Assembly (NCBI GenBank): GCA_049999805.1
Contig: JBNGIO010004456.1
Coordinates: 1 to 21,622 of the forward strand
Length of the DNA: 21,622 nt
Origin: Folioceros fuciformis
Lineage: Eukaryota > Anthocerotophyta > Anthocerotopsida > Anthocerotales
Reading direction: 5' to 3'
Under the pieces are notes generated by a model. The model was not told the origin of the DNA and searched no databases. It worked only from the letters and a program-made list of their open reading frames with translations. This document shows, one piece after another, positions 8,539 through 19,182 of this stretch; position 1 is the first letter of the stretch; every line of letters starts with the position of its first letter. The translations under genes and the position numbers were made by a program.

Positions 8539-11226
8539 TTAAGGACACAGGGTTAGGACAGACACGCATTCGATGTGTGGAGTATGCGGAAACATATCGA
8601 CGGGAACCACGCTGACCAATCGGTAGGCGCCTGTGATACCAAGAGCACCCTGCGCGCACGCAAACCAAGGGCTGAGTTGTCTCCAAGGGATTCAGCTGCC
8701 TCGGAAAATATTTCCTACAAAAGGAGAACTTACATCACCATGGCACAGCAGATCCAGATCTCGGGCAAGTGTCGCCGGATTGCATGAGACATAGACAATT
8801 CGAGGGGCCCTCAACTTCAACAAAAATTGCACTAGTTTCAAGTGCAGGCCTGGCCTGTTCGGGTCTGTAGACAAGAAAAGCAATTTCACCTTCTTCAGTT
8901 CGGGACAATAAACAAAGAGGGGACAAAGCTCACTGGCATGGGACGTAGCCTGACCTATGACAACCACGTCTGGTTGCGGTAGATCCCTCCCAAAATCGGC
9001 TGACAGCTTGTTCAGGTCTCCTTCGACGAAAGTGGCATTGTGGATGCTATTTCGTTTGGCATTTCTACGTGCGTCGGCCACGGCTTCTGGAACCAACTCA
9101 TAGCCATAGACATGCTTCAACCTGGAAGATAGGGTCATGCGTCGTGTCACCACTAATCTACAGCTTTCTAGACAGGGCGTGTTAGACTGCAGTAACCTGG
9201 GAAGACATCGCTTATCTCAAGCAAAGGGAGTAACAAAAGGGTAGCACTTACACCAGAAAGACAGCACTCACTTTTGCGCCATGGTTAGACCAATTGTCCC
9301 GGTGCCACAGAACAGATCGAGAAGTACCTCACTTCCATCGGCCCTCAGACTACACGCATCCTCAACGAGCTTGTAAAGCACTTCTGCCTGGGGCCAAGAC
9401 GGCTAATTAGTGAATTGCAGACGAGTCCAAATATAAATGCAACGTCCAGAAGGGGGAACACACATAAAAACGTACCTGACCAGTATTAGGCTGAAAGAAT
9501 GAGCTTGACGATATTTCAAAAATGAGACCACGTAGCATCGCAGTTATTGTTGGTACTCCATGTAGCAAGTATTCTTGCTCTCCGAATGAAGTGTTCCCCA
9601 GCAAGCTGTTCACGTTGTTGATGATACTCACCTAAGGTCAGGATATGAGTACAAAGAAGAAACTACAATCAGCAAAGCACAAGCAGAGTTTGTCAGCCAA
9701 TTCCAACATCAGCATCCTAAAATTTCGACAATCTTAACAACGCAACTCACCACTTGTGGAAATGCTGTAGTCAACAAAGACACAAGCGGCTGCAGAAGCC
9801 TTGGCTTGTACTCCTTTGTGACGAAAACCACCATGAGTTGTACTTCCCCAGTCTTACAATCTCTGCACAGTAATAAGGGGACCAATATGATAAATTCTCC
9901 AAGATAAAGGAGCACCTGTTTAACAGCGAGCGACATTCACACACCTGCCAGATCTGATCATCAAATGCCTCAGGAAACCCTGTTTGCTGAACTCATCATA
10001 GGCTGGCATGTCATGACGGTTGTCCTCACAGTACCTCCGCACGGTGGCCAGAACCTGCAAACAAGTGGCTCACACCTCTTACACTGCCTTCAGCTTATAC
10101 ACAAGGGAAGATCAAACGACGAAAAGGACAGCGGCCTTACCTCGTTTGCGAGTTCATGCTGCAGCAGGCACTTCTGTATCGAGATGATTTTGTCAAACCG
10201 GCCAGGTGCATGTAGACCCAGAGCGAATACCCCTGTGCTTTTACTTCCGGTTTTTGGAGCCTCCCCTGGATCTGCTGGTGCAGGAGATTTTTCAAAAACG
10301 TCTGCTGGTATCCATTCTTGCGTTCCACACGAAAACTCCATCTATGGCCCCACTACAGGTCTGGCTACAGGTTAGAGTCTTCCACAATGTATTGAACAGC
10401 AATAATACCTGCCGAGTGCACATTCATTCACGGCAGACTTTGCAAGCTGCGCAGACCTTATTCCGGTAGTGGTACTGGGATTCGCATGGCACAATCGGAC
10501 CAACATACAGTTTGTCAGGGCTTTCATCTGGACTCAATCCAAACTTGCCCAGCCGAGAAATGAGCTCCTGAACCTGCTCCCTTTTCAACTCAAGCTGTGC
10601 GCTGTACGCAAGGTTCTGTGTCTTGCAACCCCCACAGTTCCCAAAGTGCGCACAAGGAGCCGGAACAGCATTATCGTGCGGTGAGAGAGTCCGCACCTTG
10701 TAAGCCTGTGGAATACAAAGAGCTGTCCAAGAATTACTACCTCGCCACGAGTCCCTCGTTCCATATAACGAAGGACAATCCATACCTGAGCAAAGCCCCT
10801 CTTCTTGCTAATAACTCGAGCAACCAATCGCTCTCCGGGTAGTGCTCTCTCGCACAAAACCACAAACCCGGTCTCGGCCACCTTGCAAACACCCATCCCT
10901 TTGAATGCCAGACTTTCGCAGAACAGCTCTAACTCCTGTCCTTTTCTTGGGAAAAACGCTCTTGTGAATCCTTTCCTCCCTGTCTTCTCATCACTCGTCA
11001 CAATTCCCTGGCCCGTGCCTCTGCTGACTTCAGCGCCACCCATTTCTGGATCCACCATCGGTTCAGCTGCATCACTGTCGAGAGCGACTGATTGAGCTGA
11101 AGCGACGCAGACACAGGCGCGAACAGGAACTGAGGCAGCGCCATTTCTTCCCCTCGCCGAGATAGCCGCAGCTGACACGGATGATCTAGCAGCCGTCACA
11201 AAGACGTGGATCCTCAAAGCGGCCAT
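8539..11226 (-). CDS. TrmA/RlmD-family RNA m5U methyltransferase, probably plastid-targeted
   Basis: Ten exons: 11226-10786, 10705-10457, 10341-10141, 10054-9945, 9862-9751, 9631-9476, 9387-9272, 9121-8955, 8864-8739 and 8630-8539. Borders are GT-AG and all phases agree (1770 nt, 589 residues). It transfers a methyl group from SAM to C5 of a uridine in tRNA or rRNA. Residues 1-55 are rich in Ala, Ser, Arg and Val like a transit peptide. A TRAM-like segment (about 85-155) precedes the [4Fe-4S] cysteines Cys165, Cys171 and Cys174 (CAHFGNCGGC) and Cys288 (IQKC). Then come YRNKMEFS (227-234), FFQPNTGQAE, SAM motif LDLFCGTGTIGL (446-457), DPNRPGLH (518-525), nucleophile Cys545 in VSCNPATLARDL, and C-terminal VDMFPHTPHIEC with the likely base Glu580. 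Whether tRNA U54 or rRNA is the target cannot be read from sequence. Confidence 0.93.
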
Positions 11227-11305
11227 GCCTTGATAGATGATCTAGGAGGGTCTCCCTCGCCACATTACCCCTTTCATCGACAGACAACCTTCCACGGGAG
11301 AAACT

Positions 11306-11313
11306 AAACCCTA
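11306..11313. promoter_or_regulatory. Possible telo-box upstream of the methyltransferase gene
   Basis: AAACCCTA on the plus strand, 80 bp upstream of the ATG of the minus-strand gene. Telo-boxes are common near the transcription start of plant genes for translation and ribosome functions, which would suit an RNA-modification enzyme. A single 8-mer is weak evidence. Confidence 0.35.
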
Positions 11314-12785
11314 CTTCTCTCTGAATATTTTTCGGCAACGCCAGTGACATGGACAGACAGTAACAAAATTGTAGTTAAGTGCTCTACACTTAACGGATTG
11401 GTCTCCCGGTCACTCGATGCGAAACCGGAGAGGAATTCCTGGTGGACTAGTTCACTCCATGACCAAGTTGCTCCGACATGGGATCCTAGTAACACTCCCA
11501 TCTCTAGTATTCAGATAGGTCATTCAAACTGCACGGTCAACAACCATCGTTTTATATGTAGTTGGATTATTTTTTCAACTGTGAAAACCCTGTATGGATG
11601 CTCTAAAATTACTTTGAATAGACCTATTTCTATTACCATACCATCATCATCAGGTCCCATGCGTTACTGCTTTTGCATATTCAACTTGTAGATAATTAGA
11701 TGAGGCATTCCTACAAAATGCTCACTAGATGCATACTCAACGATTTCATTAGCCCCACAAACTGCATCTCACCTATCAGCCACAAGAAGCACGTTTCCAG
11801 CTCCTCATGCTCTTGTGGTCTTAGATGTGCTAGGACACTTGGACTCGCAAGTGTTGTTGTCAAAATACAAATAAAAGAAATGGGACCCCACCTCACTCTT
11901 AGGAGGTAGCTTGCAAAGGACATGTCACACACTAAGCCTCAAATTAGGTCTGCGTTGGAAGCAAAGGGCGTTGTTATGGAGGAGAACCCACCATACATGA
12001 ATTTGACAAGGTCCTGGAGAACCCACCATACATGAAATTGACAAGGTCCTCAAAAAGTTGGTCATGGATTAAATCCATAAAGGACGCCAATACTTCCACG
12101 GTCATCCTGGAATCTCATTTATGTGGAAGCAACATGCAAAAGTGGGCACCTCTTTGCAATCTTGACCCATCGCTACTTGACATCATCTAGCATCCAAATG
12201 CTAACAGAGTAGTACAATAGCAATACAATAGCCTTCCAGGGTGCTTTGTCACAAAGTAATTGTTACTCTTTCTTGAAATTGGGTCCCAATGTTCTTCAAC
12301 TAGGGGCAATGGCAAGTCCCACATGTAGCGAGGACCTCATCTTCGTGTTTAGCCGCATTAGCTTCCCACGATCTCTTCCCACTACTGTGTTGTACACATC
12401 TCCATTACAAGCCCAAATTGGCTCCTATTCAAAAGAAAAAACTTGACGTTCCAACGAGGGTGATGTCCAAGTTCTTCTACTTATTGGTGATGCTATTATA
12501 GATCATTGTAACATTGTTATAATCCTTATATTGCATACCACCCTCACCCACATCTACATGATGCAGATTGGGAGCTTATGAAACGTCGAACAGATGGACT
12601 TCGAAGCTTGGAAGTATTTTTGTTGCATCTGTGATAGTTCTAACCAAAAGGAGCACGCAAAAAGCAAAATTGATGTGAAGCATAGGCAAAACTTTGAAGC
12701 TCTTATTTATCATACTTGTTCTCCACCAAGTTGCATCACATCCGCTATAGATTCCCAAGGACATTTGGCACAAGCTTAGATATGT
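11314..12785. other. Gene-free stretch
   Basis: Holds scattered short frames without recognisable motifs and one 35-bp tandem duplication at 11981-12050. No RNA gene was seen. Confidence 0.5.
11981..12050. repeat. 35-bp tandem duplication
   Basis: Two adjacent copies (11981-12015 and 12016-12050) begin GGAGAACCCACCATACATGA and end TTGACAAGGTCCT, with one difference. Confidence 0.9.
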
Positions 12786-12977
12786 GAGTGGGATTTGGAG
12801 AGTCCACAACTGGGACACTCTGGACATCACACCTTGGATTGGCTTGGTTGAGTGGGATCCGGAGAGTCCACAACTGCGACACTCTGGACATCACACCTTG
12901 GATTGGCTTGGTTGAGTGGGATCCGGAGAGTCCACAACTGCGACACTCTTGACATCACACCTTGGATTGGCTTGGTT
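12786..12977. repeat. Three 64-bp tandem repeats
   Basis: Units at 12786-12849, 12850-12913 and 12914-12977 begin GAGTGGGATCCGGAGAGTCC and end TTGGATTGGCTTGGTT. They differ at only a few positions, so the expansion is recent. Confidence 0.95.
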
Positions 12978-13304
12978 GTTGCTAGAAGCCTATCCACAAG
13001 CCATCACTGTTGGACATGAGCGCTCACACTGAAAGCAACCAGCGATTTGTCACCATACAGAAGGAAGCCATCCAACACTACCACAACCCTCTGCCGCCCA
13101 ACCAAGAGGGTTGATGCTGACATGCTCGCAAATCGAACACCTAGTGGGATGTGTAATATCAGCGATACAAACTTGTTCCCCCCTAGTGAAAAAAGGTCGG
13201 CTCTAAGTAAAACCCCGTTGCGCAAAGATATGGATGCTCCCTACACATAAGAAACCCATACTTCCTAGCCATTTAGAACATGACATCTCGAACTCCATCA
13301 TAAG
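12978..13304. other. Unrecognised stretch
   Basis: Open frames exist on both strands (13004-13225 minus, 13047-13250 plus) that mirror each other. Neither has a motif I recognise, and I do not call a gene. Confidence 0.45.
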
Positions 13305-13470
13305 TAGCAATATGGTACCCCCCAAAGAGACAACGTGTCATGTGGATGGCATTACACTGCCCCCAAAGAGACAACACGCAAGATAGGTGGCAGTATGGTG
13401 CCCCTGTAGAGACAACGTGCTAGATGGGTGATAATACGATGCCCTCAAAGAGACAACGTGCCGAATGGGA
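13305..13470. repeat. Imperfect repeat of about 40 bp
   Basis: Four copies centred on CCCAAAGAGACAACGTG, near 13321, 13362, 13402 and 13442, with diverged spacers that share GGATGGCA/GGTGGCA-like ends. Confidence 0.8.
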
Positions 13471-13600
13471 CTTTGTATCGACAACGACAACCCCACAACT
13501 GCATTAGAAAAATAAAAAACCAAAGAGTGGACCAAACCTAAGTGAAATCTCATCGTGGTGGCGAAAGTTGCTGGTGTGAGCATGCCATACCACTCAACCA

Positions 13601-13762
13601 AGTCATGTGAATTCACATGACTGACTCACACTCACCGAAGCTCACATAACTGCCTCACACTCACTGAAGCTCACATGACTACCTCACACTCACTGAAGCT
13701 CACATGACTGCCTCATACTCACCAAAGCTCACATGACTACCTCAAACTCACAAAGCTCACAC
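13601..13762. repeat. 29-bp tandem array led by a 22-bp perfect palindrome
   Basis: About five copies of GCTCACATGACTGCCTCACA plus CTCACTGAA. The first copy is fused to an inverted half-unit, so 13601-13622 is a perfect 22-bp palindrome centred on GAATTC. Confidence 0.9.
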
Positions 13763-14024
13763 CAAATCAAACAATGATGTTGCTATGCACAAGTCGCCGA
13801 TCGCAATGGCCACACAAAGCACGGTCTTTCGTTCACAACATGGGTTTAAGTCACTCGGCAACAGCAACTCCTAAAACTCGTCAAGTTATTAATGCAAGCA
13901 AGTGTGCAGTCGTGGGGTCCATCATGGGGTCGACCACTTTGATACCGGTAGCCGGTGGAGCCAGCATGCCCTCGGTGGAGTTTGGCATGCACATAGTCAT
14001 TGCCTCATACATGCACAGCCAAAT

Positions 14025-14128
14025 CACATACGCCCGTGTATGCCGGGGTCGAAACAACTCACATACGCCCCCGTGTATGCCGAGGTCGAAACAACTCACT
14101 TACGCCCGTGTATGCCAGGGTCGAAACT
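14025..14128. repeat. Three tandem repeats of 32-37 bp
   Basis: Units start at 14025, 14060 and 14097. Each has CACATACGCCCGTGTATGCC then GGGGTCGAAACAACT, with small length differences. The overlapping open frames on both strands here are products of the repeat. Confidence 0.9.
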
Positions 14129-15106
14129 CACATGGACGTCGTTGCCACAGTTTGCGATAGCAAACACTTCAAATCTCGTTTTCAAGTAAGAGTGTTTTCC
14201 TTCATTACTAAAGGGAAGTACAGAAGGCTCATTCTGAAGCTCACGTCAAGAGCTTTCTTCTGAATCAAGAATCAAAGTATACAGGTAAACATGGAGACAG
14301 AAAATTACATTCAAAGAACGAGTTGGTTGCTATCTTCTTTGACACATACCAAAACATATACTGGACCATATCAAGATAGAGATAGCTTTTTCTGAATCCT
14401 ACAATAAGAGCATTTTTTCTAATCCATTCTTACAGCCTAAGAATCAGCATAGACACGGGAATAGACATTCAAAGAACTCATAACAAAAGCTGAGTTGGTT
14501 TTCTTCTCTCACACATAGCTCAAGATATCTTCAACAAAAGCAGGGTACAGATGACTCATTTTGAAGCTTGAATTGAGAGGGTTTTTTTGAATCAAGCCAT
14601 GGAGTTTGTGGGCAAGTATGGAGACTACAAAAACCATTCAAAGATATGATAAGAAGCTAGTTGTTGACCAAGATCACACTTATTCTCATCTCGTGGGAGG
14701 ACTGTGGACATCTTCTCCTTCCTCACCTTCTTCGAATGCTTCCAGCTATTTGCAAGCTCAACAATGCTCTTTTTTCGTTTCGAACTATCACCAACACTAT
14801 TAATCGGGCTTTCACTTGTCGTAGCTTACATAACAGAATGTTGGCTCCAGCATATGCATGCTGAAGCAAAGAAGGATTTGCATATTGTACAAGATCCTAC
14901 AGTGCTTGAATTGTATACTCCCAATCTATGTATGAGCATTTTTGTAGCATAGCTTGAAGGTTGTTGGAAGCTTGCACCCCTCCGACACATGACGTGTCCT
15001 CTCCTACATGACAAGGTTTAGTGTTTGTTGAAGTATTGTTACATACAAGTGTGAGAAGGAGGTCCCGAGTTTAATGCAATTGCCCTTTCATTTGTAATAC
15101 CTTTGC
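14129..15106. other. Gene-free stretch with diverged repeats
   Basis: Two or three badly decayed copies of a segment with CATTCAAAGA, GAGTTGGTT and TTCTGAATC recur between 14200 and 14640, suggesting an old local duplication. The remainder holds nothing I recognise. Confidence 0.5.
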
Positions 15107-16670
15107 TTAGTGTTTGCAGAAAAAGCCTTGCATTCCTCTTGGACAATTGCAGCATGCCCAGTCCCCTACAGGATTGTAAACTGTGTATATCAGCCTTTTA
15201 TCTATGTAGCTTTGCACAAGAGCTGGTTCTTGATCGTTAGTAGGAAGTGTAACATGGTCCTCAGGTATAGAATGAGAGCTCCTCACTGCATTTCCGATAA
15301 TCACCTCTTGCTTTCCATTGTGCTTGAAGCCATGTTGTTTTGTAAAGAGCTTGTGCTAATACACTTTGCATACTATATCCGTTAGTGTATGGAGCGACCA
15401 ATCCATACGCCGACCTCGCAGATGCATAAAATCATGGCTCAACATGGACTTTAAGAAGCCATGCCAAGCTTCAATTGATGAATTGCAGTCCTAGCCAGCA
15501 TGTGGCATGGTCCTGGAATACTTTAACTACATAGATAGCACCTCCTCCCACTGATTCTTGAAGTACTAAATGAACTTTGGAGCTTCTCTTTCATAATCCA
15601 CATATAATTGTTGTAGCATCTTCCTGGCCTCAGCTTCTGTGTGCCAACGACGAGAAACATACATGATGTTACCAAGGCGACTAAAGATTGCTACTCTTGT
15701 CCTCCACTACCTAACCTTAAGCAACAGGTGTCGTAGCCAACATTTTCTAACATGCCATAAACATAGCAAGATTGGCACAGCCTCCTCCCATATGGCTCGT
15801 AGAGCACCTATTTTAGTAGCAACATCATCCACAAGGAAAGCACTGGGTTGCCACAGTGGACTGTGATGCTATATATGCATTTGAAATGCATACAACCATG
15901 CCTGGATATCCTCCAATTTACTACTGTCCGTGATAATCCAAGCAGAAGGACTCCACTATAGTAAGTATCAAAGACCAACAAGGTGTACAAGTGGAACTTG
16001 TACTTATTGATTCCAAAAGTGGCATCAAGGGAGATCACACTATTATTTCCAAATTGAGGCATCATAAACCTCTGAAAAGTTGTTTGCACCCCTAGTGTAA
16101 AGGGGCCTGAATTGGAATGGTATCATACGATGTCATTGTGAGCTTCTATCCACATCTGAACACATACCTCATCGTTCGGAAGGTACTGGTAAAAGCATGT
16201 GGTAACAGTTGATGCAATGTTATCAATGTCATGAGGTTGAAGGAAGTCATCACGACAGGGTTCATAACTACATGCCTGTACTTTTAAATCCACTCTTTAA
16301 ACGTGCTCTAAATAGATTTGTCTTTTATTGGCTCCTGCAAACAGTCTGTGTTGGACCCATGTTCGTATCTCACTCCTCAAATGAGCAGCAAACCTTACCT
16401 GTGGGTTTGCATTGTACTGAGAGCAGTGACAAATTTCACCGGAGTTGTCAATGTGTTGGTTATGGACAATAGACACCGTTGCAAGATGAGGCCAACAAGC
16501 AAGCTGATTAACATCAAAGTGGTATTGACAACCACGCTTCACACTAGAGAGTCTTAATATCTTGCCTTTGCGTTTCCCTATGCTTTGAGATGCCTGTATA
16601 GCTAGCTCGTTGCTAAAAAAATATGTTCCTCCAAAGGCACACCAATAACAAGGTCTAACCTAGATAGGCG
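15107..16670 (-). pseudogene. Decayed Mutator-like (MULE) transposase with SWIM zinc finger
   Basis: Reading down the minus strand, a FAR1/MULE-like N-terminal zinc region comes first (LSSVKRGCQYHFDV, then a His/Cys-rich stretch ending GEICH, about 16560-16400). Next come CRDDFLQPHDIDNI, then the MULE core VISLDATFGINKYKFHLYTL (first catalytic Asp near 16025), and SAWIITDSSKLEDIQAW with FLVDDVATKIGAL (second Asp near 15825). LCLWHVRKCWL, SIEAWHGFLKSMLS and RGRRMDWSLHTL follow. The end is a SWIM finger with the C-x-C-x8-C-x-H pattern, CNCPRGMQGFFCKH (about 15110-15150). It is dead: one frameshift near 15950, a probable one in a 7-T run near 16620, and about eight in-frame stops. Transposases of this class move DNA by cut and paste. 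Terminal inverted repeats were not found. Confidence 0.85.
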
Positions 16671-16714
16671 GATTCCGCCATTTCGGGCTTCGCGAAATTT
16701 TGACGCTCAAAATT
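16667..16714. repeat. Three consecutive palindromes
   Basis: Three perfect inverted repeats abut or overlap slightly: GGCGGA-T-TCCGCC (16667-16679), ATTTCG/CGAAAT with a 7-bp spacer (16680-16698), and AATTTTGA-CGC-TCAAAATT (16696-16714). They lie just upstream of the first recognisable transposase codons and could be part of a transposon end or its promoter. Confidence 0.85.
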
Positions 16715-17100
16715 CATGTCAGATATATGCATTTTCATGCGTTTTTTTCCAGGGATGCATAAATGTGGCGGAAAAGAGTATTGCTTACGAACGTAAACAT
16801 CAATTTTTTTCTAAAGTATAAGCAAATTTGCGGGTGTCCTTGCATTCAAATACATGATAAAACCCCGTAATATGGCGGGTATCACGTAATTCAAGTGTTA
16901 TCCGATTCCATGTAAGGTCCTGCGTGTTTGAGCTATACTTCATATCAGTTGACCCTATTCTTGAAAATTATCACCTGTCGATGTTTGTCTACATTTTCCA
17001 GAAAGGGTAGTGGGGTGCGCCGGTCAACCAGCGCCCTTTACCAAAGTAGCCCGGTGCACTTCAACTTGTTTTAGGCCGGTTGACCGACAATCTACCAAAG
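16715..17100. other. Non-coding stretch with a 9-bp inverted repeat
   Basis: CGGTCAACC (17021-17029) pairs with GGTTGACCG (17078-17086), and GTGCGCCGGT precedes it. The same GCGCCGGT theme returns at 18.9-19.2 kb and 19.9 kb. Otherwise nothing is recognisable. Confidence 0.6.
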
Positions 17101-18085
17101 TCACATATATGGCAATTGGAAAGTGAAACTTGCCTGTCGCTCCATACAAAAGTTATCATACCAGTTTGTACTTAATACTTTTATCCAATCGTCTAACAAG
17201 TTTTCATTATTTTCAGGCGGTAGTGTTTTCTGGTCGCGATTGAGGACGTATAGGTCTCTACGAATCAAGGTCCTCGTGCGGGAGGAAAGCTGCTTTTGGC
17301 GTGTCAAATCAAATCCATATGCTAGAATGAAAGTGTCTTCAATTAATAATGTATCTATACGCTTCCGAAGTCTTCTGCTTGGCCTGCGTCTGTGACCTCC
17401 TTATGACCCTCTTTGCGGATCTTCATGCGGTAAAATCATCTCTTCTTGGTAACGACCCTCAAAAGCATCTGAACATTTGGTGACCCATTAGTGCACTTTC
17501 ACATATGGTTCTTTGCATGTAACATCAACCTCTAAGACTTTGGCAATCCAAAACGGCCTATTGTCTTCGTCAGTCTTGCAAGGGACAGCAATCATATGCC
17601 CTTTTTCTATTTCTGTTATGTCTCCGTTCAAACTTTCGCGGTCGTCACTGAGGTCCGCCTCCCTATGGTATGCACCCACATACATGTTTCTTCTGGGAAT
17701 CTCGCGGATTCGTGGATTGTGAACAATGATTTCGTCCGGAACAGTTACGGGTGCATTCAATAATTTTGCCGCCTCTCGATTATACCACCGCCAAGGAGAA
17801 TCAAGGTCTTTATCTACACCGGAGTTGATTGAATGCAAGATAGCCTCTTGCTCTGCCCAAAACCCATCCCACCACATGTTCTTGCCTGCTCCTAAGTGTT
17901 GTCCTAAACTCAACTCCAGTTTTGATATGATTTGTGCTAGATGATATTCAAGCACATTGTCCGAAACTGTCCTCTGTTTTTTGCTTCTAGATTGTCGATG
18001 TATAAATGGAGCAGCTTTGATATCTGTGTCCAGAATATGCTTGAGAAACTCGAAACCCTCATCTGGCGACCAATATTCATCTGTA
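17101..18085 (-). pseudogene. Unrecognised decayed coding region with a PFWIAKVL segment
   Basis: One minus-strand frame runs from about 18085 to the stop at 17103-17101, broken by only two stops (17490-17488 and 17403-17401), with no frameshift. In order it reads YWSPDEGFEFLKHILDTD, a helical Leu-rich part (LEYHLAQIISKLELSLGQ), NMWWDGFWAEQEAILHSINS, then MIAVPCKTDEDNRPFWIAKV leading to PYVKVH. A basic stretch follows (RRRPSRRLRKR, like a nuclear signal), and the tail is LLDDWIKVLSTNWYDNF. The PFWIAKV...VKVH part is reminiscent of BAH/chromo-like domains of eukaryotic mobile elements, but I cannot name the family. The upstream end overlaps the divergent frame on the plus strand at about 18085-18100, so it is either a divergent partner gene or an inverted part of the same one. 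Confidence 0.5.
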
Positions 18086-18936
18086 CAATACTCCCAATGT
18101 GTACCTAGATGAAAACAAGTATGAATGGATGGAGGGGCATGTATATGCAGGACTAACAGAGGAGGAAATGAGAGTGCTCGCAGTAGATCATAATGTATAT
18201 GCAGATCAAAGAAAGAGAATGGGTTTCATTGAGCAAGTTCGGTATATCCATGACGAGCTTGATATCTGTTATAGAAAACACGGCTTGGATGAGAAGCCCC
18301 CTGTGAAGTGGAATTTCAACCTGTATAGGTTGCTTGGAATGACGGATGAAGGAGGAGACCCTTCGGACACTGATTGGGTGCAAAAAATAGTAGACAGGCA
18401 GACATTACCATATCGGGTGGCTAGGTGTAGTGGGATCCTATGGGAAAACGTAGACAGGATATTCTGAATGTGGGACTGGAGTGAGCTCCCTGAACAGATA
18501 GTAGGAGGAAGCTCTGGGACAAAGAAACGTGCAAAAGCCAAGAGGAAACCTAGGGAAGCTGGACTCGCTTCCAGTAATGCGCAAACGTCAGATGAGTCAT
18601 CGAAGAAGGTTGCAGCAATGCAGGGAAGGCCTTGGAGGGATTTTCAAGGAGTCCCAGCAGGGGTTAAAGGCGAGGAAATGCTTATAACTGTGACACAAAA
18701 GGTTATCCAGGGTAAGCTGCACCTGAAAGACGTGGACACAAAGGTAGGGAAAAAGAAAAAGATACATTTGATACAACATGCTTTCACGATGGCTTTGAAG
18801 TGTGCAACATTTGAGCAAGTGGAAGTCTTGTATCCCAAGCACATGGAAGACACACCTCTACTCAAGTTCCTAACTGCCTTCACAAAAGTGGTATGCTTGC
18901 TTTTCAAAGCCTTTAGATGTTTTTGAGCATGTTGGT

Positions 18937-18966
18937 TGGAGTGCGTCAAAAGACCGGCGCACTCCA
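18937..18966. repeat. 9-bp perfect inverted repeat
   Basis: TGGAGTGCG (18937-18945) pairs with CGCACTCCA (18958-18966) around a 12-bp spacer that contains ACCGG. It belongs to the same motif family as the larger palindrome just downstream. Confidence 0.8.
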
Positions 18967-19007
18967 GCTAATCTCTTGGGAATGCGCTGTTAAATAACAC
19001 ATTGCAG

Positions 19008-19108
19008 AAAAATGGCCGGAGTGCGCTGGTCTACTGGCCATTTTTCCGTAATGCGTTATACATTACGGAAGGGGTGCACGGGTCTACTGGCGCACTCCGG
19101 CCATTTTT
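19008..19108. repeat. 19-bp perfect inverted repeat with nested hairpin
   Basis: Arms 19008-19026 and 19090-19108 (AAAAATGGCCGGAGTGCGC and its exact complement) enclose a second perfect stem, TTCCGTAATG (19044-19053) with CATTACGGAA (19061-19070). The right part is then duplicated: 19040-19102 recurs, diverged, at 19103-19157, each copy ending GTGCACGGGTCTACTGGCGC or close to it. It sits inside the methyltransferase-like pseudogene, as an intron or an insertion. Confidence 0.9.
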
Positions 19109-19156
19109 TCGGAATGCATTATACATTACGGAAGGGATGCACGGGTCTACCGGCGC

Positions 19157-19182
19157 AGGGTTTTAGGGTTTTAGGGTTTAGG
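19157..19182. repeat. Short interstitial telomere-like repeat
   Basis: AGGGTTTTAGGGTTTTAGGG followed by TTTAGG: three TTT(T)AGGG units next to the palindromic block. Several AG dinucleotides here could serve as the splice acceptor, so the exon border cannot be fixed. Confidence 0.75.

Noticed and set aside
8692-9153. Single-exon 153-residue methyltransferase
   Set aside because: The frame reads through two introns; splicing restores DPNRPGLH and the C-terminal motif, so it is part of the 10-exon gene.
13774-14263. Overlapping frames of 87-128 residues on both strands
   Set aside because: They span the 36-bp array, where the repeat keeps several frames open; no motif is present.
19157-19182. 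True telomere or chromosome end
   Set aside because: Only three units, irregular, and flanked by coding-like sequence on both sides.
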